From Epiperipatus broadwayi (lineage: Eukaryota > Onychophora > Udeonychophora > Euonychophora > Peripatidae): 64,000 nucleotides of DNA. Location of the stretch: positions 7,611,092-7,675,091 of the forward strand of contig JAQFVV010000020.1 in assembly GCA_028023455.1 (NCBI GenBank). Reading direction: 5' to 3'. Below are positions 35,765-46,135 of this stretch, piece after piece. Made by a program: the position numbers and the translations under genes. The notes beneath the pieces are model-generated. The model did not search any database, was not told the origin of the DNA, and was given only the letters and a program-made list of their open reading frames with translations. Numbering within the stretch: the first letter of the stretch is position 1; each line of letters opens with the position of its first letter.

Positions 35765-35850
35765 TTCACATGTCAAATGCATTGACCAGGAAGCAAACCC
35801 AGGCCAGCTTGCTTGGAAGGCAGTTATGCTAACTACTAGCCATCTAATAA
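35765..35850 (-). repeat. tRNA-Gly-like SINE, partial
   Basis: Minus-strand order: a damaged 5' end, TAGTTAGCATAACTGCC, TTCCAAGCAAGC, GGGTTTGCTTCC, GGTCAATGCATTTGACATGTG, A-run. This is the same body as the copy at 50.5 kb. The tRNA 5' end is truncated or decayed. Confidence 0.75.
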
Positions 35851-36481
35851 AACTGTTTTATCCATTTTTACATCAAATATAATAATATCTACACTGTGAA
35901 CTATCATTTTAAAATCAAGTTAACAAATATATTCTATACGACTTATTAAACATTAGAATGAAAATGACACTGCGTTTTAAATAGCCAGAATTGGATCCTT
36001 ACAAAGAAAGCCACTTAAGATCTCCATATGTTTCATGTAAAATTTTCAATGGCATCTATCTAGAACACATACAATAATGAAGTGATTAGTTTCTTAGTGA
36101 TAATAGGATAGTCAGTCAATGAAAGAGACAGATTGAGTTTTGTTTCAGGAATCTTTCCTCTCAACACAACCATTTTGACACGGCTTTAAAATTCCACAGA
36201 TAGTACAAACATAAACGTTGACATAGAAAAATATCTCATTTTAATTAGCCTTTCAAAAATGTATATAGCACTTCTCATTAATTTCAGCAGAATTAAGTAA
36301 AATTGATTTTGAATTCAATAATCATAAGAATATGACATTTTCTCAACTGATAGTAAGATTGCATCATTTTACATTTGTATTTATTTAGCAAATCAATATC
36401 CATTTGATCAACTCAGATCAACCTGTGACTTTTAGTCTCTGGCATGCAACAGCTAAATGCTATGTACCAACAACTATTGAT

Positions 36482-37059
36482 TGGAATACACTGAAAATCT
36501 TGAGCTGAGTCAAGCCACTATGAAAAGTTATAACCATATACACATATTCTCATTTAATAGTGTTGAGTTAACATTTGGTGAATTCTTACCAGAATCATAG
36601 TACAAAATTAATTAACTAACTGCACCAGGAGCAGGATGAATATAGACCAGCAACATAAGTCAATTTTCCTAGATCATGAGAATGCTATATGATACATGTT
36701 TTCCCTTCCTAACATTAAGACCATCTACATAGAAAAGGATGATTGTAAGAGAAAGTTCAAAGAGACATGGGTTGTTGCAAGAGATTTGAATTCAAACAAC
36801 AGAAAGGAGTCTTGCATCCCTTTGTCAAAAATTGGATTATCTGACATTTATAATTTACATTTCTCACTGCAATAATTTGCATATATTTAAACGATGTGCT
36901 CATCCTGCTCCCAGCACAATTAGTTAATTAATTTTGCACTATAATTCTGGTGAGAATTTGTCAGAAGTTAATTCAGTACTATTAAGTGAGAATATATCCA
37001 TACGGTTATACTTATTCATAGTGGCTTCACTCAGCTCAAATTTTTTTGGAGTATTTCAT
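36482..37059. repeat. Foldback element with arms of about 160 bp
   Basis: Left arm 36,482-36,640 and right arm 36,899-37,059 are inverted copies (landmarks GAGCTGAGT, GTTAACATTTGGTGAATTC versus its diverged complement, and CAGGAGCAGGATGA). About 258 bp of unique sequence lies between them. No coding capacity; no clear target duplication found. Confidence 0.8.
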
Positions 37060-38790
37060 TAATACATTAAAAAAGTTTTATATTAAATAACTATGGATTA
37101 GGAGAGATACCTAACTAAAAGATATATGGCATCCCTATTAGTAAATGGAAAAAAAAGTCAAGATTTATCCAGCTCAGATATGATTCCAAGTTGTAAGTAT
37201 AATAATCTAATGTATCATTGAAATATATGTTTCAGCATAAGTTTCTTTCTTAATCTGTATCAACAAAATGTAAACTTAAGTTCTTATTATAACTGAGTAC
37301 AACAGCATGAAGTAATCCTACTGCAATTGAATCGGCCATCTTTACATTCAGATTCTTTGTGTAACATTCTATATAAAATGTGCAAATCGAGCCTTTTGTG
37401 TGAAAAATTAAAGTGTGATTAAAAAGACAAAAAATATATGTAGCAAATAGATAATGTGTTATGTTTGATAACAGAAGAAAACTGCAAATAGAAATCAACA
37501 GTAGATAAAAATCTAAATAAGCCAAAATGTTGGCTCTATTTATAACTTTATATTTTTGTTTACAACCAACAAAATATCACATGACTTCTGCAAATATATA
37601 TATATACCCTATTTCTGCTATTTAGTATAAGATTCAATAATTAATAAGGATCTATTGAGTACTACTATGTGGCATCTCTTAATCATTCAAGTTTGCATTA
37701 GATAATGGAACAGAAGTGGAATCGACTTTCTATTTATGTTTGCAAGGCAGAATTAATTTCCAATCTATTACGTGCTTTTTCTGAGATATTGTCTAGAATC
37801 AGATGAAAATTGGCTTCATTTTTTTGTCTGCTAGAAATAAAGACTTCAGAATCTAGACAGTAGGCAGAATAATTATATATATATATATACGCTACAAAAT
37901 TTTAAAAAAATGTCTAAATAAAATTAAAGATTAAAATTCTTTGCTATAGCCAGCTTCGGCGTATTCCCCATCTTATTATACTTATATTATTTGATATTAT
38001 ATATATATTGACTGTTAAGACTTTTGTTTCTATATCTATAAAAAAGTATACACATTATATGTTTTAAACTTTATATTATATGTTTGTAAAGATAATAAGA
38101 AAACTATAGTAATAAAGAAGATTATATTCTACATAAGTATGTTAACACATAATGACATATAGGGATGTATAAAGCATTATTTTTTTATAAAGTTTATTCA
38201 GTATATTTTAACTAATTGCATTAATATATTTTAGCCTGACTTTCTAAATTATAATACTTATTAAAAAAAAGACTAGTTACAGGTAAGAAGTAGATATTTT
38301 ATAGACAAAATAATAATAAACATGTTTCATATTAATAAAACTGATAAATTTTGGATTTTGTTAACTTTTTTATTAATTAAAAATGAAATTAAAGTTATTT
38401 ATGCAGAGTCAATCCAAGGTCAGTGCCAGCGGTGCGACCCCCCTAGGCCTCACATTTATCGTGTTCCTGTAGCAAAAAGTCAAGAAAATGTTCTATTAAT
38501 TGTTAAATGTGATTATGTTTTCTTTTTTCCTGCCAAAATTCTGTAATTTGAAGTCTCCATCACATCGGAGCAATACAATCACAGAAACATTGGTTATGCC
38601 GAGATGTTGATTTTTCAGCTACTTATAATATGTATGCTTAAATATTTCATAATACTCTGGTCATATTAATGTGAAATCAACATAGAACAAGAATGATTCT
38701 CTTTGTTAGCAATTTTATCTATTGAATCTTTTAAACATGAATAAATTATCATAATGATATTAATGGATTTGCAACAAAACATATAAGAAA
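37060..38790. other. AT-rich non-coding DNA
   Basis: No supported gene. There are TA microsatellites at about 37,594-37,604 and 37,876-37,890. The 74-codon frame at 38,322 has no recognisable family features. Confidence 0.5.
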
Positions 38791-38796
38791 ATAAAT

Positions 38797-39002
38797 AATA
38801 TTTACTGAGGCTATAACCTCGATAATATGCGTATAAAATGCGATAGTAGGGACCTCTACAGGTATTTTAACCACAAGCTTACGTTTTGGAAGAAAAGAGG
38901 AGAACCCTTCTTTACTTCAACCTACTATAGCATTTTATATGCATATTATCGAGGTTATAGCCTCAGTAAATATTACTTACGTAATCAATGTGCGTTTAAT
39001 AA
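38797..39002. repeat. Small foldback/MITE
   Basis: Left arm 38,797-38,850 and right arm 38,921-38,974 are near-perfect inverted copies (AGGCTATAACCTCGATAATA and its complement) around a 70-bp centre with GTAGGGACCTCTACAGG. The right flank ends CAATGTGCGTTTAATAAATT, the inverse of the AAACGCACATTG start of the half-copy at 33.5 kb. Confidence 0.78.
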
Positions 39003-39336
39003 ATTTATAATTATAAGAAAAGAAAATATATTTTTTTGCATTATATATTTTTTATTTTGTTTTCTCAAATATTCAATTAATAAAATTATACAAAGCCATA
39101 TTTATCATTTATAAATAATCATAAGTAATTAATTATACATTATAAGTATTAATTTATGCGATTTTATTTTTAGTAAAGAATATAAAATATATATAATACA
39201 AAAAATTATATTTTAGTTTGTTGAAAGTTTTTTTTTTTAGCGAATTCACATTCAAAATATATGAAGAGAATTGTTCTTGATTTATATCTGCAAATAAGAT
39301 ATTTTAAAAAATATATTTATCATGATTTAAAAGACA

Positions 39337-39359
39337 CCCCCCACACACACACACACACA
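39337..39359 (+). repeat. CA microsatellite
   Basis: A C-run followed by about nine CA units in AT-rich DNA. Confidence 0.9.
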
Positions 39360-39629
39360 AATATTGATTGCTTCTGGCTCTGTAATTATGCAAATAATAC
39401 ATTTTCAAGAATTTTTATTAGTACAATATATATATATATGTATTGTTAAACTTGAAATTGTTATAAAAAAGACGTTTAAATATTTTAAATACAGGCACTC
39501 TTCATATACCTGGAGCTCAATTGTAAATATAGGGGATCTGAACTCAGACTTTCAAGCACTCTTCAATTATCCACACTATCTCATACCACTGATACACATG
39601 ACCACACATATTAGAAAAGATAAATAATG

Positions 39630-39673
39630 ACCAATATGCGCATTTCGTGCTAAACCAGCAATAATCAATTGGT
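39630..39673 (-). ncRNA. Hammerhead motif, core mutated
   Basis: Read on the minus strand, GAAA and stem II (TGCT...AGCA) survive, but CTGATGA has become TTGATTA. Stem III is TGCGCA in place of TACGTA: a different base pair that still forms the stem. Stem I ACCAA/TTGGT is intact. It is probably inactive because of the core change. Confidence 0.7.
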
Positions 39674-39742
39674 CCATTAAAGTATGAGGGTTTGCTATCT
39701 TAATGTAAACTGAGCACTGATTATATATGTGTGTGTGAGATG

Positions 39743-39801
39743 ATAATCTGGACCAACTGATGAATGCTGGTTCAGCATGAAATATGTATATTGGTGATTA
39801 T
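39743..39801 (+). ncRNA. Type I hammerhead ribozyme
   Basis: CTGATGA at 39,757-39,763; stem II ATGCT/AGCAT, five perfect pairs with a GGTTC loop; GAAA at 39,779-39,782; short stem III TATGTA; cleavage triplet ATA, predicted cut between 39,790 and 39,791. Stem I is ACCAA/TTGGT plus outer ATAATC/GATTAT separated by a TGG bulge. Every core position that I can check is conserved. Confidence 0.82.
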
Positions 39802-39875
39802 TGATCTTTTCTACATGTTATGAGATAGTGTCGATAGTTGAAGGATGTTTGAAAGTCTGAGTTCAGATCCCCTAT

Positions 39876-40405
39876 ATTTAAAAAAAGATGTTATAACTAG
39901 AAGTTTTTATGGAATTTCAGAAATAATCAAAAAAGACAAAAAAAAAACGTATAACAGTTTCTTGTTGCTTTTCATTTTTGTTAAACAAAATAAAAATTAT
40001 GATCATTATAAATTACTATCAATCGGAATATTTTAAATACCACCTGTGGGTTCATTATGAAAACAAAACATTAGATGTTACATATAAAAGTCAAATTCTA
40101 AATAATAAAACATGACAAGAAAATTCCAGCAAGACTAATTTTAAGGAAGCCCCTTATTAAACTGTTTCAAGCCTTTAATAAGCAATAATCACAAATTGAA
40201 TCGGTTTAAATTTTATTTATATTAAGCAGGTTTTATTTACTTTATTTAAAAGTAAAAATTAAAATACATACAAAACACTGATTAAGTGCACTTAGATGTT
40301 TTGAGTTATATTATAAGTTATAGCTTTTTAATGTATTAATATACATAGTTGGTTATGTTTAATAGGTAACATATTTGATGAATGTTATACTTATGTTATT
40401 GAATA
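39876..40405. other. AT-rich spacer
   Basis: No gene or recognised repeat. Confidence 0.5.
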
Positions 40406-40823
40406 TTTTGTGCATCATCACCATCAACCATTATCAATCCACTGCAGGATGAAATTCTCTCCAAGTTCAATCCATCTTCTCTGATCTTTAGCTTCCCTTC
40501 TCCACATCACCCCTGCACACTTTCCTATTTCATCCATCCATCTCACATGCGGTCTCTTTCTGTGTCTTTTACAATCTCTTGGAATCCAATTTAAAATTTC
40601 AATTGTCCATATATTATCATCTCTTCTAGCAATATATCCACCCCAACTCCACTTCGGTCTTTTAATTATTTCAATGAGGTCAGTAACACCTGTTTGTTCT
40701 CTTACCCATATATTGCATTTTTGATGTCTTCTTGTTATTCCCAACATGCATCTCTCCATACTTCTTTGAGTGGTCTGAAGTCTCTGTATTGCTCTCCTAT
40801 TAAGTGTCCAAGTCTCAGATCCT
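40406..40823 (-). pseudogene. 3' fragment of the RTE-like LINE
   Basis: The minus strand encodes the last 111 or so residues of the RTE protein: MERCMLGITRR, VREQTGVTDLIEIIKR, WIPRDCKR, HVRWMDEIGKCAGVMWRREA and GENFILQWIDNG, in an uninterrupted frame (40,759-40,424). A GAT-rich tail follows at about 40,408-40,425. The fragment starts abruptly near 40,823, a usual dead-on-arrival 5' truncation. It is very similar to the C-terminus of the 16.95-19.94 kb element. Confidence 0.92.
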
Positions 40824-40972
40824 TAAATATGCATATTCATCTTAAAATTAAGTTGCAAAGCAATTTTATTTGCTATGCAAAATATTAATCAACTATCAAC
40901 TCCTTTATCTAATTTAAGCCAATAAATATCACATGATCACTATTTCTTTTGCTTGTTCTTAATTGTTATTAA

Positions 40973-41160
40973 AACAGGCAAAAATCTAGACGTATTGCCA
41001 CTCAGTGCAAGCCAGAGTAATCAATGGATGCCACAAGCCAGAAACTAGTCTGGGGATATTGGATGAGTAGGCACGAGGTGGGGATTTTATGCACAAGCCT
41101 TCTGGCATCCATTGATTACTCTGTCTTGCACTGAGTGGCAATATGTATAGAGAGTTTTGA
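40973..41160. mobile_element. MITE of the 33.9-kb family
   Basis: Inverted repeats: ATTGCCACTCAGTGCAAGCC...GAGTAATCAATGGATGCCA on the left and the complement on the right (GGCATCCATTGATTACTC, CTTGCACTGAGTGGCAA). The centre has CCAGAAACTAGTCTGGGG, the hammerhead-like 3' half. About 190 bp. ATCACATGATCAC lies 45 bp upstream, as in two other copies. Confidence 0.82.
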
Positions 41161-41734
41161 CTAATTTAAAAATATATTTTAAATGATAAGTGAAAGTTTA
41201 TTGTGTGATCTGAAAAAACAATAAAATTATTTAAAAAATATTTAAAATTTGACATTTTCAAATAAATAATACTTCATTCATTCATTCATTCATTCTTTTA
41301 TTAGCAAAGACTCATAAATGAATATGGGCATTGTAACAGATGGATGTTAAAGATGAATATGCAAACCATCTGAAGAAATACAAATATGTCCCAACATAGT
41401 AATCCAATGTGTGTGTACCTGACCTCATTATGATGTGTTTTAACATATTCTGCAGCAAATATTGTTTCTAAAGACTTCAACATATTGCCTCAATTTTATT
41501 CTATTCTCAACTATGTCATTACTAAGGAAATAATTACTGTTAGAACTCTTCAAAATGTTTCATAATAACCATTATATCTTCAATTGTTTATTGTATCATA
41601 TACAGGATTTGTTTCTATAAGAAAAACTGCTCATGCTAATATTCATTAGCTTCTTTTCCAGTAATATTGAAAACATTTTTAAATAGTAGATTCAAAATTA
41701 TCTCCTTAGCTAATAAATGAAGGATCTTTAAATA
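41161..41734. other. AT-rich spacer
   Basis: A short ATTC repeat near 41,277-41,295; nothing else recognised. Confidence 0.5.
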
Positions 41735-41742
41735 TCAAATTT

Positions 41743-42212
41743 GGTAGTTGTGGAGATACTGTACTCTCACTACTAAAGGCGCTGTTTTTGCATAAACATG
41801 CAGAAGTATCTACAGTAAGAGCCAAAAGCAGCAATGTTTGTTCCAGTCACTATCTATCTCTTAAGTAATATGTGCATAGACATTAACTGCACAGTAATAT
41901 TGCTGTTAGAGTGCACAGTTTTTCCATGCATAGCATGGAGAAACAGTACCATGTAGTGGGCTAGAATCTTGGTAGTTGCTGGTAGCAGACATTGTAAGCT
42001 AAATGGGCTTATGCATGGCAACCAGCGCCACCAAGTGGGCAGTTTTGGTGACAGTTAGCTGGTGGGATGTTCCTATGCTTACACATGGTGAACAGCACCA
42101 CCTAGTGGCTGGAACAAACATTTCTCCTTTTGGCCCCTACTGTGGATACTTCTGCGTGTTTATGCAGAAACAGCACCTCTAGCAGTGAGAGTACAGTATC
42201 TCCACAACTACC
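41743..42212. mobile_element. MITE with 8-bp target duplications, possibly Merlin-derived
   Basis: Terminal inverted repeats begin GGTAGTTGTGGAGATACTGT and are nearly perfect for about 50 bp or more. TCAAATTT directly flanks both ends (41,735-41,742 and 42,213-42,220). The inside is GC-richer than its surroundings and holds repeated GGCGCTG / CAGCGCC / CAGCACCACC motifs with CATGGTGAACAGC-type blocks in both orientations. GG termini and 8-bp duplications match the Merlin pattern of the 27-kb element, but hAT elements also make 8-bp duplications, so the superfamily is inferred. A decayed relative lies at 55.4 kb. Confidence 0.85.
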
Positions 42213-42220
42213 TCAAATTT

Positions 42221-42808
42221 TAATAAAACATTTAAATAATCTTTATTAATCAACAATGTTATTAAATAAAAATAAAATTGTTATAAAATGTAGTCGCACT
42301 TTTATATTTATTGTTATTTAAAAAATCCACTTTTTCATTGTTTTAAAACACTTCAGTATTGTTATTAAAATAATTCAATAATTAAATTAAAATGTTATAA
42401 TAAAAAATCTCATCTTTTATCTCAATGTTTTTTCTTTCTCTTTTATAAATAACATTGTTTTTGAGTCATGCAAATTACAGTTAAAATTTGTAACTTCTGC
42501 AACTTTTGTTTATTATTAAAAAATCTGTTTATGTTAATTAATAACTATCTTATTAACTAATCCAGACTAAAATTCCCTGTATGGTTTGGCATAATAATGC
42601 TGTAACAGAATCTGGAATTCAACTACCCATAAGTCATGACTCATTTTGGCTCCATCTAGTGTTCAAACTTCTTATGAACTCTTAAGCAGTAACCCATTGA
42701 TTGTCTTTATTTATGCTGAAATCAAATACATTTAAAAAGAAACAAAATTGATATAAACCATCAAACATCACATGATCACCATCTCTATACTAGCACATAA
42801 TTTGTTGT
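42221..42808. other. AT-rich spacer
   Basis: No gene. ATCACATGATCACCAT (42,768-42,783) upstream of the next MITE is a recurring motif in this window. Confidence 0.5.
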
Positions 42809-43001
42809 AAACAAAGGCAAAACTCCCCATACAGTAGTGCCACCCTGTGCCAAACAGAGTAATCAATGGATACCAGAAGGCTTGTGGATATTGTATCAGT
42901 AGGCACTAGATTGGGATTTTATGCACAAGCCTTCTGGCATCCATTGATTACTCTGTTTGGCACAGGGTGGCACTACTGTATGGGGAGTTTTGCCTTTGTT
43001 T
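42809..43001. mobile_element. MITE with 76-bp near-perfect inverted repeats
   Basis: It starts AAACAAAGGCAAAACTCCCC and ends with the complement at 43,001. The inverted repeats stay matched through CAGTAGTGCCACCCTGTGCC and AATCAATGGAT, with one mismatch (A versus G) before CCAGAAGGCTTGTG. The unpaired centre is about 40 bp. This is the cleanest copy of the 33.9-kb family. No coding capacity. Confidence 0.9.
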
Positions 43002-43935
43002 AAAATTGATATAGATGAAGTTTATACATATAATGACATTTAATAATTATAAAAAAAACACCTTTAACGTAAATGTGCAAAATTCAAACATACAGATATG
43101 CTTTATGAAGAATCCAATGCATAAAACAAAATAAAAAAACCACTACCAGTTGTTGTTGAGCTCCATAATTATAACTATTTTCAGTGACTAGCAGTCTTCT
43201 TCAAAGCTATAATTGATAAATATAATAACAAAATCAGCAACATTTACATAGTATTTGATTTTTTATTTAGTGAATATGTGTATATATATAACACTCAAAT
43301 TATACAATGCTAATAACATGTTAAATATTAAACTTCTAAGCATCTAGATATATTCATATAATGCTCTGAAAAATCAAATAATCCATGTTGCAAATGAAAA
43401 ATTAATTCATTTTTGTAAAATATTCAAGATCATAGGTTCTCCGTAGCAGATTAAATTTTTTTTTTTTAAGACTAATATCAAATCAATTGAGATTTACATG
43501 CAGCCTCATTTAAATCAGCTCACAATTTAAATTTACAAGGCGAAGTTATTCATTTTAGTAATCTTGTAAACAAATACCAAAAATTTATAAAGATTAAATT
43601 TTACATTCCTAATGGAAAGTAACAAGTGATGAAATTTTTATACTTCCAAAAAGCTACCTGTATTAAAACAATGTCCTCTAGGATCAAAGTAGTATATGAA
43701 GTAAAAGATTTTGATTGGGATGATTTAAGCAATGCAGATTTAAAAAATGCATTTTATGACATATTGCACTGTAAATTTTAATTAATAAGCATTTGAATCT
43801 TTAATAAAAAATAATCATATATCACACGATCCCATTTCTTTTTTTAAGGTTGTAAAATATAGACAAAGAGCCTTGTTAATTGCTCAACAAGCTTTGTGAT
43901 AAATACTTAGCAAGAGAAAGCATTTAAATATCTCT
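43002..43935. other. AT-rich DNA; one PLE-tail-like hairpin
   Basis: No gene. On the minus strand around 43,177-43,205 is TTGAAGAAGACTGCTAGTC followed by ACTGAAAATAG, which resembles the hairpin found near PLE ends. A T-run lies near 43,457. Confidence 0.4.
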
Positions 43936-44016
43936 ATCAGAAACCACACCCAAATTCCAGACCAATGGTTTCGTGCTTTGGCACTCATCAGTGAGGTGCT
44001 AGGATAGTTTCAGACA
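43936..44016 (-). ncRNA. Canonical type I hammerhead ribozyme with GUC cleavage site
   Basis: On the minus strand: CTGATGA (43,991-43,985), stem II GTGC/GCAC with a CAAA loop, GAAA (43,972-43,969), a short stem III CC...GG, and then GTC, the most common cleavage triplet, with the predicted cut just before TGGAATTTGG. Stem I extends: TCA/TGG next to the core, then GCACC with GGTGT, and further out GAAAC with GTTTC, separated by internal loops. That layout suits the stem I/stem II loop contact of natural hammerheads. It differs in sequence from the 62-kb family. No protein frame accompanies it, so it belongs to a non-coding repeat or a PLE end. Confidence 0.82.
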
Positions 44017-45510
44017 TAAGATCTAAAATACCACCCCAAAGCCAGTATTTATTTAAGAGTTAACCATTGAGTTTCTGGATCAGCTCCTTCATTTGCAATA
44101 CTATTAAAACAATTCAAGAATGAAGTTTAAGATATTTGTTTTAATTTTAAAATCAATATTTTTAAAAGAGAAAATTATATTTGCACTTCTGCAAATGCCA
44201 TAGTTTCGTTATCTATTTGCAATTAATGTCATAGCTCCATTTTCTTTATCTTATTAAATACTAATTGTTTTAAGTTAAATATTTAATGTTTTTTCTCTCT
44301 CCCCTGTCTATACAAATTTTATTCTCTTTGATTATCAATTTAATCTTTTCATCAGATGTGTTTCTATATTTAAAGTATTTCCAAAACTTTTACTATTATA
44401 TTTTCCTGTTACTATCTATATCATATATTTCTTTTTCATCTTTCTTCATTCAATTGTAATTTTGTTATATTTTTAAAGTCCATTTTTTGCTTTTCATTTA
44501 TGATATCTATGTAATTTTTTTATTATAATTGTTTTATATTCTCTACTTACCTATTCTTTTCGACTACTAATTAAAATATATTTTCATAAAATTATTGAAT
44601 TTTTCCTTTTTCTAACAACCATTTATCAATCACTTTTCTAATTTTATTATACAATCTTTATGATCAAATATAATGCTAATTAAGGCATTTCATTTTCAAA
44701 AAAAATTATTAGGATCTATTTTATTTCCAACTTCCATTAATAAAATATTATGATTTCTTGAACATGCTTTTTCTTCATTATCAAAAATTGAATTTTTGTT
44801 TTCACTTTCTCAATTTTTTTAATTATTATTATTTTGTACGCTTCTGATCATTTTCTGCTTATATAAAATCAACTCAAATAAATTATCAAAATTGATATGT
44901 AATAGAGCACCACCTACAGTCGTTTTCATGATTCAAGTTATAAATGCAATAATAATAGAATATTTTTATTATCAAATAATTTAGGCAATTTACTAAATTT
45001 ATTAAAACATAGAATGATTTTATACTAAATATGCATTTTAGTCATATATGTGTGTTATAAATGTTTAAAATCGAAACAAGGAAAGTAATAGTGATATACA
45101 ATACAGTTGTCGTTAAACTAAAAATAAAAATCACTCGTATCAGATAAATCAATTTAAATAAACAATCTTTTTTGTTTCGCAGTTAAATTTTTTTAGAAAA
45201 TGTTACAAATGATTAGATTTTAAAAAAGGTTTGATAATCAATTGTCAATTTTTATTATTAAATATCGTGTCATTTACTTAAGTATACCAATTACAGCTTT
45301 ACGTAATAAATCACTATTAAGGAGGAAATCTTTCTACCTATTTAAAATTGCAAAACTAATACTAATACACGTATAAGATGATAAGTCTAATTACAAATCT
45401 TTCTTTTCAAGACTTCTTACTATCCATTAGTAGTAAGATATTTAAAAAATAGTTATAAAAATATTTAAAATCTCAGCCATTCATTTGTAGACCCGTCATA
45501 GCATTCATTC
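44017..45510. other. AT-rich non-coding DNA
   Basis: No gene or recognised repeat; T-rich between 44,280 and 44,830. Confidence 0.5.
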
Positions 45511-45525
45511 ATAATAATCCCATTT

Positions 45526-45631
45526 TTTTTTCATATGTCATAGCATCAGCCGGGACGCGAACCCACAACCGTCCGCAACCAACTACTTGCTTGCAGACAG
45601 CTGCGATGATTCTCGGCTAACAACGCTTGAC
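45526..45631 (-). mobile_element. tRNA-derived SINE with target duplication
   Basis: Minus strand: TGTCAAGCGTTGTTAGCCGA, a tRNA-like body with an extended variable region, B-box-like GGGTTCGCGTCC, GGCTGATGCTATGACATATG, A-run. Flanks share ATAATAATCC and a following T-rich stretch (45,511-45,525 and 45,632-45,647). The body is of the class II-like subfamily (longer variable arm) also seen at 50.8 and 60.0 kb. Confidence 0.85.
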
Positions 45632-46040
45632 ATAATAATCCTATTTTATTCTATTCGACAAGCTCTTACCAATGCTGATATTTAAAAAAATTTTTTAGTC
45701 TGAAGCCATTCAAGTTATTATTTTAAAAACTTTCATCTCCGAACGCACTTCTGGGCTCAATCAATTTTTTTACTTTTTTTTTTTTATAAATTAGATCTTT
45801 TTCGAGATTGCTAAATAATTAAAAGTTAATGATAAACTGATTGAAATCATTACCGGTAGAAATATATTTTCCTTATTAGTGATGAAGTCCACATTATTAT
45901 TATAATCATAGTTTTGTTTTTACAATCAATACATCAACACTTATCTGACTAATCCAGATTAACCTGTGAAGTTTATTCTCTGGATTAACAATTTTGCTTT
46001 TGAAATTACTTCTCTACTGGAGTCTTCAACACACTATTGC
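45632..46040. other. AT-rich spacer
   Basis: No gene. T-run near 45,771-45,785. Confidence 0.5.
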
Positions 46041-46042
46041 TT

Positions 46043-46135
46043 GTTTTTTTTCTTCATGTGTCAAGGCATCGGGGAAGCGAACCCGCAAACCCGCGACAAC
46101 TGCTTGTAAGGCAGCTGATTTGATCACTCGTGGCT
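46043..46135 (-). repeat. tRNA-derived SINE, 5' end decayed
   Basis: Minus strand: ...CACGAGTGATCAAATCAGCT, TGCCTTACAAGCAGTTGTC, GCGGGTTTGCGGGTTCGCTTC, GATGCCTTGACACATGAAG, A-run. The TGTCAAGC start is missing. Body like that at 50.84 kb. Confidence 0.78.

Larger units (their letters stand above)
39490..39875. repeat. Inverted pair of hammerhead (retrozyme-like) half-monomers
   Basis: A minus-strand copy (about 39,500-39,673) is joined at GGTC/CATTAAAGTATGAGG to a plus-strand copy (about 39,674-39,870). The outer ends are complementary (GATCTGAACTCAGACTTTC and its inverse). Each side has one hammerhead. The join falls at the monomer segment that in the 62-kb array lies in CCTGTCCATTAAAGTATGAAG. 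The family is the same as at 62 kb but diverged. Confidence 0.82.

Noticed and set aside
38322-39627. Short plus-strand frames (74, 95, 62, 87 codons)
   Set aside because: Low-complexity AT-rich translation; some overlap a foldback and a CA microsatellite.
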